Assembly (NCBI GenBank): GCA_003142355.1
Contig: PLMF01000408.1
Coordinates: forward strand, 4,062 to 11,681
Source of the DNA: Bryobacterales bacterium
Lineage (GTDB): Bacteria; Acidobacteriota; Terriglobia; Bryobacterales; Bryobacteraceae
DNA length: 7,620 bases
Reading direction: 5' to 3'
In this document: positions 1 through 7,620 of the stretch, piece after piece
Position numbering within the stretch: the first letter of the stretch is position 1
Layout of the letters: each line of letters opens with the position of its first letter
The notes under the pieces: generated by a model
Seen by the model: the letters and a program-made list of their open reading frames with translations, nothing else
Databases searched by the model: none
Told to the model about the DNA's origin: nothing
Made by a program: the position numbers and the translations under genes

Positions 1-186
1 GTCTTCCACCTCGACGATGAGGCGGGTGCGCACCATGCGGGAGGCGCGCGTATGCGCGGCGATCCTCTTGCCGACGGCCTGGGGCCAGGCGGCGCATGCC
101 AGTTCCCCGGCGCTGAGCACATCGCCGGACAGTCTCAAACCCCGGATGAGTTTGCTGGCGCGTTCCATGTGATTCGGCTGGACCAT
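1..186 (-). CDS. DUF721/DciA-like protein, N-terminal part (runs off the left edge)
   Basis: This is the N-terminal 62 codons of a minus-strand gene whose remainder lies left of the window. Around residues 30-60 it reads AAWPQAVGKRIAAHTRAS followed by RLIVEVED. That is the DUF721 pattern: a Trp-Pro, then VG, IAxHT, and a short beta-strand rich in Val and Leu. DUF721 includes DciA, the widespread bacterial protein that helps load the replicative helicase DnaB, and also uncharacterised relatives. Which kind this is cannot be told from the fragment. Two in-frame ATG starts exist, at 186 and at 168; the second gives a product beginning MERASKL. Neither has a clear Shine-Dalgarno, so the start is uncertain. 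The longer form is given here. The gene diverges from the broken transposase gene, with a 44-bp gap. Confidence 0.72.
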   Translation of the reverse strand, partial: MVQPNHMERASKLIRGLRLSGDVLSAGELACAAWPQAVGKRIAAHTRASRMVRTRLIVEVED

Positions 187-230
187 TTTATCAAATCGAG
201 AGGTCCCAGATCGCCAGCCCACTACTAAGC
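187..230. other. Short divergent intergenic spacer
   Basis: These 44 bp separate the start of the DUF721 gene (minus strand) from the start of the RAYT remnant (plus strand). I see no convincing -10/-35 pair, no strong ribosome binding site toward either gene, and no palindrome. Any promoter for the left gene would have to lie here or inside the RAYT remnant. Confidence 0.5.
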
Positions 231-775
231 ATGCTTCTTTACCGCAGGAGGCTCCCTCACTGGTTTCCCGACGATGCCATTGTTTTTGTGACGTGGCGCC
301 TCGCCGGATCCATTCCGGTAGGGCAGACCATCGCAGTTCGTGGTCTGCGACCGTGGCCACCTCCTTCCTCCAACACGACGAGCGACTCGACCGGTCTGGC
401 TTCGGCCCGGTCTGGTTACAGGATCCCCGCGTGGCGAGCATGTTGGCAGGCGCTCTCCAGTATGGCGAAACAGCCCGTCAGTTCTACAAGTTACACGCAT
501 GGGTTATTATGCCCAACCACGTTCACGTGGTCTTGGAACCTCGGGTTGCAATGCCCGGGAGCATGCGGTGGCTCAAGGGAAGAACCGGGCGCATGGCCAA
601 CCGTATTCTGGGACGCACCGGAATGCCTTTCTGGCAAGAGGAATCTTTCGATCATTGGGTGCGGTCGCCCGAAGAACTTCAGGAACTGATCGACTACGTC
701 GAAAGGAATCCGGTTAAGGCGGGACTGGTTGAAGCAAAGCAGCAGTGGGCGTGGTCGAGTGCTCGGCGATCTTAA
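231..775 (+). pseudogene. RAYT / IS200-like Y1 transposase, split by a REP-like insertion
   Basis: This is a REP-associated tyrosine transposase (Transposase_17/IS200 superfamily), an HUH enzyme that would nick single-stranded REP hairpins. The coding sequence sits in two frames. Codons from ATG 231 to 317 give about 29 residues ending in the family's FVTWRLAGSIP segment. From about 352 to the TAA at 773-775 the frame differs by -1. It encodes FLQHDERLDR, GPVWLQDPRV, the HUH metal site MPNHVHVVLEP (HVH codons 518-526), WLKGRTGR, PFWQEESFDHW, and the catalytic-Tyr segment [13 protein letters not shown] (Tyr codon 695-697). The frames switch exactly across the 35-nt REP-like palindrome at 317-351. 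Deleting 35 nt there rejoins SIP to VATSFLQ and gives about 169 residues, near the normal family length. All catalytic motifs survive in the downstream half, so inactivation looks recent. I found no slippery heptamer that would suggest programmed frameshifting. A GTG at 293 could start a truncated product lacking the N-terminal strand. Confidence 0.85.
317..351 (+). repeat. REP-like palindrome REP1, inside the RAYT gene
   Basis: The element begins GGTAGGGCAGACCA. It carries a GTAG tetranucleotide (318-321) at the foot of a hairpin, which is the hallmark foot of many RAYT-mobilised REPs. The stem is GCAGACCA (323-330) against TGGTCTGC (341-348), 8 perfect pairs with a 10-nt loop. It aligns without gaps to the reverse complement of 779-813 with 27 of 35 identical positions. 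It sits in the coding region of the transposase and marks the point where the reading frame breaks. Confidence 0.75.
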
Positions 776-778
776 GAG

Positions 779-813
779 TTGGCAGACGACAAAAAACGAT
801 CGTCTGCCCTACC
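779..813 (-). repeat. REP-like palindrome REP2, between RAYT and maf
   Basis: On the minus strand this begins GGTAGGGCAGACGA, with the GTAG foot at 809-812 (read as CTAC on plus). The hairpin is GGCAGACGA (781-789) against TCGTCTGCC (800-808), 9 perfect pairs. Its 10-nt loop holds a run of six A on the plus strand. It is inverted relative to REP1 and lies 3 bp after the RAYT stop codon. That is a usual arrangement for RAYT genes, which are commonly flanked by their own REPs. It is not a good terminator on either strand, because the T run is in the loop and not after the stem. Confidence 0.78.
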
Positions 814-821
814 ATGGAAGA

Positions 822-1358
822 ATGCTCGTGCTTGCCTCCCAATCTCCGCGGCGCAGCGAGATTCTTCGCCAGGCGGGGATCCCGTTCACACTCCGGGTGG
901 CCGCGGTCGATGAAACGCCCCTCCAGGGCGAGAAGCCCGAAGATTACGTCGTGCGGCTGGCGGAGCTGAAGGCGCTGGCCGTGCCCGCGGGTCCGGACGA
1001 GACCGTGCTGGGCGCCGACACCACGGTGGTCGTCGACGGCGAAATGCTGGGCAAGCCCGCCGATGCCGCCGACGCGCGGCGCATGCTGGCACGGCTCTCC
1101 GGGCGGCAGCACGAAGTCATCACCGGGATTTGCCTGAAACGCGGCGCGGAAGTGGTTCGTGACCGTGCCGTGACCAAGGTGTGGTTCGCGGCCATGAGCG
1201 CGCGCGAAATCGAGGAATACGTGGCGAGCGGCGAGCCCATGGACAAAGCCGGCGCCTACGCCATTCAGGGCCTGGCGTCGAAGTTCATCGAGAGAATCGA
1301 CGGCTGCTACTTCAACGTGGTGGGTCTGCCGGTGGCCCGGGTGTTCCGACAAATGTAG
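822..1358 (+). CDS. maf: Maf-family nucleoside triphosphate pyrophosphatase (YhdE type)
   Basis: This 178-residue cytoplasmic enzyme is expected to hydrolyse dTTP, UTP and modified pyrimidine NTPs to the monophosphate plus pyrophosphate (house-cleaning activity). The N-terminus [11 protein letters not shown] carries the family SxSPRR motif (residues 6-11). [18 protein letters not shown] follows at 30-47 with Lys50. The catalytic-type Asp is D66 in GADTTVV, with K78 in LGKP. Q149 and G150 are in AYAIQG, and the C-terminal block [10 protein letters not shown] is at 161-170. The spacing D66/K78/Q149 (12 and 71 residues) matches what I recall for E. coli YhdE (D70/K82/Q153), which favours the dTTPase/UTPase subgroup. 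ATG 822 was chosen because it gives the typical Maf N-terminus. Its GGAAG is only 1-2 nt upstream, a poor Shine-Dalgarno, and GTG 828 has better spacing but shortens the first strand. An open frame continues upstream to 729 through REP2 and is not taken as coding. REP2 lies in the immediate leader. Confidence 0.93.
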   Translation: MLVLASQSPRRSEILRQAGIPFTLRVAAVDETPLQGEKPEDYVVRLAELKALAVPAGPDETVLGADTTVVVDGEMLGKPADAADARRMLARLSGRQHEVITGICLKRGAEVVRDRAVTKVWFAAMSAREIEEYVASGEPMDKAGAYAIQGLASKFIERIDGCYFNVVGLPVARVFRQM

Positions 1359-1420
1359 TGTTGCACCCCGGTGGTCGGGGGCAAATTGACATTTTTAGCT
1401 CTGAAAGTCCAAGAAGCTGC

Positions 1421-1449
1421 TTGCCTCAAGGGACAAAACCGTGCATAAT
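1421..1449 (+). promoter_or_regulatory. Candidate sigma-70 promoter for the TonB-dependent receptor
   Basis: TTGCCT (1421-1426, 4 of 6 to consensus) is followed after 17 bp by CATAAT (1444-1449, 5 of 6). Transcription would begin near 1456, giving a leader of about 70 nt before the ATG at 1526. The -35 box overlaps a small palindrome, CTTG-CCT-CAAG (1420-1430), which could be an operator half but is too short to argue for. This is a by-eye match without experimental support. Confidence 0.5.
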
Positions 1450-1515
1450 GATCTGAATTAGGTGATTTGGGGTACACATCCGCAAAGTTTGTGCTGCCCG
1501 GTCACGTAATGGTTT

Positions 1516-1521
1516 AGGAGG
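1516..1521 (+). promoter_or_regulatory. Shine-Dalgarno of the TonB-dependent receptor gene
   Basis: AGGAGG lies 4 nt before the ATG at 1526. It is a full-strength ribosome binding site, slightly close, and it fixes the start. The signal peptide beginning at that ATG supports the same choice. Confidence 0.85.
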
Positions 1522-1525
1522 CATA

Positions 1526-4500
1526 ATGAATAGTTTTCACAGAGGAAAGTGGCTACTGTTGCCGGTCGCGCTGATCGCGCTCTTGATCGTGCCGTGTGCG
1601 TTCGCACAGGAAACGACGGCGGGACTTCAGGGGACTGTCAAAGATCCATCCGGCAGTGTAATGGCTAACGCGAGCGTCGAGATCTCCGGTTCGGCGCTGA
1701 TCGGAATCAGGAAAGCGCAGACCGATGTTGGGGGCAGCTTTCGTTTCAGCGCCCTACCCCCGGGGCAGTATACGCTGACGGTGACCGCGGCCGGATTCCG
1801 CACTTTCAAACAGAGCGGCATCGACCTGGCGGTTGGCCGACTGCCCAATCTCGAGATTTCGCTCGAGGTCGGCGCGCTGACGGAGACCATAGAAGTCGCT
1901 AGCACGGCTACCATCGTGGATACGACCACGAGCAGGGTGAACGTGACGGTGGAGCAGGAGGTTTTGAACAACCTCCCCAAAGGGCGATCCTTCCAGTCGA
2001 TGATCCCCTTTGCCGCCGGCGCGCGGCAAGAGCCCTTACAGAGCAACCGAGGCGCCCGCGACAACGGCTTCCAGATCGATGGAGCCTCCGACTCGGAAAA
2101 CGTCTACCTGATCGATGGTGTGAATACCACGGACACGCAGAACGGCGGCGTGGGCAAGAATTTCCAGATGGACTTCATTGAGGAAGTTCAGATCAAGTCG
2201 AGCGGCTTCGAGGCCGAGTACGGCGGCGCACTGGGCGGCGTGATCAACGCGATTCCCAAGCATGGCTCCAACGAGTGGCACGGGGCCCTGTTGGGTTACA
2301 TTCGCACCAACGCTCTCAACGCCAACGATCCCTGCGCCAGCGGTTACACCTCGGGCGGCGTAGGCACCTTCGCCGGTTACAGCTTGGTATGCGGGCTGCG
2401 GTTGAACCCCACAATGGCCGGGCTGAATTCAGCCAAGCGTCTCGATGGCACCCCCGAGTACTACATTCCCGTGAAAGATCAGCGGCGCATCATGGAACCG
2501 GGTTACCAGGTGGGTGGCCCGCTGTGGTCGAACAAGCTGTGGATGTTCAGCAGCTACATCCCCTTGATGGACACGATTCACCGTACCACCACGTTTACGG
2601 GATCCAACCCGGGCGCCAGGGACCTGCAGAGTTCGTACATCCAGCACAACATGTATAACCGGCTGGACTACGGCCCCATCAGCTCGTTGCGGGTATTTGC
2701 GGCATGGAACTACGCCTACTCGCGGACGCAGGGGCAACTCGGCGCGCCGGATAGCGCCAACGGGACGCAATTGAATACGGGCGCCTCCTCCGACCCGAAT
2801 ACCTTCCGCTCGGATGCGGGCACGGTCAATCCACTGGCGACCTATAGTTTCGGCGGCGACTGGACGCCTACCGCCAAGCTCGTGATCACGGCCCGCTACG
2901 GCTACTTCTTCTCCAACAACGAACAGCGCGGAACCCCCAGCGGCACCCGCTACGTTTACCAGACCACCGTCAACGCAGCCGGCAAGGACTTGGCAGGCGC
3001 GGCGTTCCCGAGCTCATCGTTTAACACCGCCGGCTACGCCAATATCCCGAACAACTTAAACACCGCCTACGACGCTTTCAAACGCCATGGCCTTACCGTG
3101 GACGCTTCCTACTTCACGCATTTCATAGGCGGCACGCACACGTTTAAGGTTGGGTATTTCTGGCAGCGGCAGTCGGAAGATGTCCTGAGCCTCTTCAACG
3201 GCGGCTACGTGGATCTCTTCTGGGGCCAGGCCTACTCGCCTGTGACCAGCACTACCGCCTGCAACGCCATCATGGCGTCGAACTTGTCCAACTTCGGGCA
3301 ATCGTCCTGTCAGGGCCGATATGGGTACTTTGAGGTCGGCAGTCAGACGATCACCAACACCGGCGGGACCCAGCAGTCCGCTCATGCCGTCTATATCCAG
3401 GACGCGTGGAATGTCGGGCATGGCCTGACCCTCAATTTGGGTCTCCGTCTCGACCAGGAGCACATGCCTCCCTACGATCCGACCAGGTTCCCGACCATCG
3501 ATTTCGGTTGGGGCCAGAAGATTGCTCCTCGCCTCGGCGGCGCTTATGACCTGTTCCACAACGGCAAGGTCAAGATCTACGGCGGCTACGGCGCGTTCTA
3601 CGACATCATGAAGATGGGGCTGGCACGCGGCTCCTTCGGCAGCGACTACTGGCACGATTGCGTCTACGCCCTGGACGATACGAATTTCACAAACATTACT
3701 CCCACCGCGCACATCGGCGGCGGCTGCCCCGCCAGCGGTCCGGCGCCTGGAGTCACCGTGGGCCGTTTCATCGAGAACGTCGACTTTCGGGCCACCCACT
3801 CCGATCCGCGCGACCCGGCTATCGACACCAGCATGAAGCCCATGAAACAGCATGAGTATTCGGGCGGCGTCGATTGGGCCATCAACGCCCATTGGGGCCT
3901 GGAGACACGGTTCACCCGCAAGATCCTGGATATGGCCATTGAGGACATGGCGATCACCGACAACCTGGGATTCTACATCGGCAATCCGGGATCCCATCTA
4001 GCCGACGTGCTGCATCGCCCAACCGTCACGCCCGACGCGAGCGGCAACAACTACTACAACACCGTACCGTTCTGCGCCGAGTGCCCTCCGGTGATCGGCG
4101 CCATTCGTCACTACAACGGCGCGGAATTCCGCCTCACCAGGAAGGCTGCGGCCAACTGGTTCGGGATGGTCAGCTATTCTTACAGCAAACTGACTGGCAA
4201 TTACGCCGGCTTGACCAACACCGATCCCACCGATGGAAACGGCGGCCGCCATGCTCCCAACAATGGCCGCGCGTTCGACATCCCGACCATGACGTACCTT
4301 CCCAACGGCAAGATCGACGACGGGCCGCTCTCCACCGACCGTCCGAACACCGCCAAGATCTTTGGCTACTATCGCCTGAGATGGAACCATATGGAAACCC
4401 ATTTCGGCATTACCGAGGTGGCCTATCAAGGTACCGCCATGGGAACCTGCCTGCCGGTGGTCGGCACCACGTCGGCCTGCCAGTGGGCCGAAGGCCGCGG

Positions 4501-4954
4501 GAATTGGACCACATTCACTCGCGATGCCGCCACGGGCAGCTTTGTCAACAGCGGTGTCGTGAGTAACGCGAGCACCGACCCACTCATCCAGACCGACTTC
4601 TCGATTCGCCACGAGATGGCGCCGAGCAAGATGCACGAGCAGATGAAGCTCAGCTTCGAAATCCAGGCGCAGAACCTGCTCAACCAGCGCGCCAAGGTGG
4701 CCTTCATCGAAGGTCCCGTCGCCGCCAGCGGCGGGCTGATCAGTCCCACACGGGCCTCGCGATTCTCCGGCGACCCGCAGGTCGACTGGAACAAGGTGAT
4801 GACCGCCTACAACTACACCGATGCGCTCAACGGCACCGGAGCCTTTGGCGGCGCCGCTGCACAAGCTCCGCAGGCCCTGGCCTCCCGCTATGGGTTGGCT
4901 CAGACCTTCCAGGGCGCCCGCAACATGCGGATCTCGTTGCGTTTCACATTCTAG
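1526..4954 (+). CDS. Oar-like TonB-dependent outer-membrane receptor with carboxypeptidase-regulatory-like domain
   Basis: This is a 1142-residue secreted protein. The signal peptide spans residues 1-27: N-terminal basic residues, a hydrophobic core LLLPVALIALLIV, and cleavage after AFA before QETT. Residues about 30-115 form a CarboxypepD_reg beta-sandwich (LQGTVKDPSGSVMANASVEI; FRFSALPPGQYTLTVTAAGF). The plug domain follows, with YLIDGVN at 194-200. It ends in the family signature GGVINAIPKHGSNEWHG at 237-253. The remainder is a large beta-barrel rich in aromatic and Asn/Gly residues. It ends ARNMRISLRFTF with a terminal Phe, as needed for BAM-dependent insertion. The architecture matches the Oar/SusC-like receptors that are numerous in Acidobacteriota. 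The ligand is unknown; large organic substrates such as oligosaccharides or peptides are plausible. No SusD partner lies downstream. Outside the signal peptide, ten cysteines occur as five near-neighbour pairs. The gene appears to be a single transcription unit with its own promoter and terminator. Confidence 0.93.
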   Translation: MNSFHRGKWLLLPVALIALLIVPCAFAQETTAGLQGTVKDPSGSVMANASVEISGSALIGIRKAQTDVGGSFRFSALPPGQYTLTVTAAGFRTFKQSGIDLAVGRLPNLEISLEVGALTETIEVASTATIVDTTTSRVNVTVEQEVLNNLPKGRSFQSMIPFAAGARQEPLQSNRGARDNGFQIDGASDSENVYLIDGVNTTDTQNGGVGKNFQMDFIEEVQIKSSGFEAEYGGALGGVINAIPKHGSNEWHGALLGYIRTNALNANDPCASGYTSGGVGTFAGYSLVCGLRLNPTMAGLNSAKRLDGTPEYYIPVKDQRRIMEPGYQVGGPLWSNKLWMFSSYIPLMDTIHRTTTFTGSNPGARDLQSSYIQHNMYNRLDYGPISSLRVFAAWNYAYSRTQGQLGAPDSANGTQLNTGASSDPNTFRSDAGTVNPLATYSFGGDWTPTAKLVITARYGYFFSNNEQRGTPSGTRYVYQTTVNAAGKDLAGAAFPSSSFNTAGYANIPNNLNTAYDAFKRHGLTVDASYFTHFIGGTHTFKVGYFWQRQSEDVLSLFNGGYVDLFWGQAYSPVTSTTACNAIMASNLSNFGQSSCQGRYGYFEVGSQTITNTGGTQQSAHAVYIQDAWNVGHGLTLNLGLRLDQEHMPPYDPTRFPTIDFGWGQKIAPRLGGAYDLFHNGKVKIYGGYGAFYDIMKMGLARGSFGSDYWHDCVYALDDTNFTNITPTAHIGGGCPASGPAPGVTVGRFIENVDFRATHSDPRDPAIDTSMKPMKQHEYSGGVDWAINAHWGLETRFTRKILDMAIEDMAITDNLGFYIGNPGSHLADVLHRPTVTPDASGNNYYNTVPFCAECPPVIGAIRHYNGAEFRLTRKAAANWFGMVSYSYSKLTGNYAGLTNTDPTDGNGGRHAPNNGRAFDIPTMTYLPNGKIDDGPLSTDRPNTAKIFGYYRLRWNHMETHFGITEVAYQGTAMGTCLPVVGTTSACQWAEGRGNWTTFTRDAATGSFVNSGVVSNASTDPLIQTDFSIRHEMAPSKMHEQMKLSFEIQAQNLLNQRAKVAFIEGPVAASGGLISPTRASRFSGDPQVDWNKVMTAYNYTDALNGTGAFGGAAAQAPQALASRYGLAQTFQGARNMRISLRFTF

Positions 4955-4966
4955 TCCGTAAGGACT
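4953..4966 (+). other. Small GNRA-loop hairpin at the receptor stop codon
   Basis: AGTCC (4953-4957) pairs with GGACT (4962-4966) around a GTAA loop, a GNRA tetraloop. The stem begins within the TAG stop codon (4952-4954) and is followed 10 nt later by the intrinsic terminator. It may protect the 3' end or do nothing. Five pairs alone are weak evidence. Confidence 0.4.
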
Positions 4967-4976
4967 CGCAAGTGTC

Positions 4977-5005
4977 AAGGGGCCGGGAAACCGGCCCCTT
5001 TTTTT
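4977..5005 (+). terminator. Intrinsic (Rho-independent) terminator of the receptor gene
   Basis: A perfect 10-bp stem, AAGGGGCCGG (4977-4986) against CCGGCCCCTT (4991-5000), closes on a GAAA tetraloop. It is followed by a T run extending to 5005 (seven T in all, the first two paired in the stem). It lies 22 nt after the stop codon. It should isolate nifJ from receptor transcription. Confidence 0.95.
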
Positions 5006-5051
5006 GTGCGTGGCGATGCGCGGCCCAGCGGGTCCAATGACTTACGGGGGA

Positions 5052-5075
5052 GGGCAAGCTAAAGCATGCCCCACC
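5052..5075 (-). repeat. Diverged REP-like hairpin upstream of the nifJ promoter
   Basis: Read on the minus strand this begins GGTGGGGCATGC. It has GTGG at the foot where REP1 and REP2 have GTAG, and shares 8 of its first 9 bases with them. The stem pairs GGGCA with TGCCC (5067-5071 with 5052-5056). A T/T mismatch follows, then GCT against AGC around a very small loop. The inner part is unlike REP1/REP2, so it may be another REP subfamily or chance. It ends immediately before the proposed -35 box of nifJ. Confidence 0.4.
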
Positions 5076-5105
5076 TGGATTTTAGCGACATCAGGGCCTT
5101 ATAAT
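5076..5105 (+). promoter_or_regulatory. Candidate sigma-70 promoter for nifJ
   Basis: A perfect TATAAT lies at 5100-5105. The best -35 candidate is TGGATT (5076-5081) with an 18-bp spacer, only 3 of 6 to consensus, so the promoter may need an activator. Transcription would begin near 5112, leaving a leader of about 37 nt before the TTG start. Confidence 0.55.
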
Positions 5106-5135
5106 AGACTTTAAGGAAGTGAATCCCATACTGGT

Positions 5136-5142
5136 AAGGAGG
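5136..5142 (+). promoter_or_regulatory. Shine-Dalgarno that sets the nifJ TTG start
   Basis: AAGGAGG is followed by a 6-nt gap to TTG at 5149, ideal spacing. The only upstream in-frame alternative is GTG 5119, which directly abuts its nearest purine run with no spacer. The first in-frame stop upstream is TAG at 5083. Confidence 0.85.
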
Positions 5143-5148
5143 GGAGAG

Positions 5149-7620
<2,472 letters not shown>

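Noticed and set aside
300..360. Programmed -1 frameshifting to explain the two-frame transposase
   Set aside because: The direction would fit, but no X XXY YYZ slippery heptamer is present. The inserted palindrome, whose 35-nt length itself accounts for the frame offset, is a simpler explanation.
714..1352. A 212-codon open frame on the minus strand opposite maf
   Set aside because: It is complementary to the clear Maf motifs and has no family signature of its own.
1366..1396. CCCC/GGGG hairpin with a later T run as a maf terminator
   Set aside because: The stem has only four pairs with a 7-nt loop, and the T run starts more than 10 nt after it, so it is unlike a working intrinsic terminator.
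1386..1414. TTGACA at 1386-1391 as the -35 box of the receptor promoter
   Set aside because: The hexamer is perfect, but no -10-like sequence lies 15-19 bp downstream. The TTGCCT/CATAAT pair 35 bp further along is better as a unit.
3056..4978. Minus-strand open frames of 313 and 326 codons opposite the receptor gene
   Set aside because: Both are shadows of the same high-GC coding strand, in the same register, with no recognisable domain. The second extends into the terminator region, which is not coding-like.

Overview
The window looks like a chromosomal segment of a soil-type Acidobacteriota (Solibacter/Koribacter-like). This is an inference from three things. The base composition is GC-rich (about 60% by eye). 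There is a very large Oar-like TonB-dependent receptor with an N-terminal carboxypeptidase-regulatory-like domain, a gene type greatly expanded in that phylum. There is also a RAYT-type (REP-associated tyrosine) transposase with matching REP-like palindromes. No sequence search was possible, so the taxonomy is only a suggestion.

Layout. The minus strand of 1-186 holds the N-terminus of a DUF721/DciA-like protein that runs off the left edge. Diverging from it is a broken RAYT gene (231-775). It is split by a 35-nt REP-like palindrome (REP1, 317-351), and removing those 35 nt restores one reading frame. A second copy of the palindrome in inverted orientation (REP2, 779-813) lies between the RAYT stop and maf (822-1358), a nucleotide pyrophosphatase gene. 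A 167-bp spacer with a candidate sigma-70 promoter and a strong Shine-Dalgarno leads into the 1142-residue outer-membrane receptor (1526-4954). That gene ends at an excellent intrinsic terminator. The next spacer carries a third, diverged REP-like hairpin and a promoter with a perfect -10 box. After it comes nifJ, pyruvate:ferredoxin (flavodoxin) oxidoreductase, which starts with TTG at 5149 behind a strong Shine-Dalgarno. It runs off the right edge at residue 824, on the first cysteine expected to ligate the proximal Fe-S cluster.

How the genes relate. The receptor and nifJ are separate transcription units divided by the terminator, and nothing suggests a shared pathway. The receptor would act in uptake or surface binding of a large ligand at the outer membrane. 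NifJ would link pyruvate to acetyl-CoA and low-potential electron carriers in the cytoplasm. Maf and the DUF721 protein are housekeeping-type genes. The only mobile signal is the RAYT/REP module. I found no CRISPR array, tRNA, rRNA, riboswitch, integrase or defence system. The most interesting structure is the pair of REP palindromes, which show a compensatory stem change and of which one has broken its presumptive own transposase.
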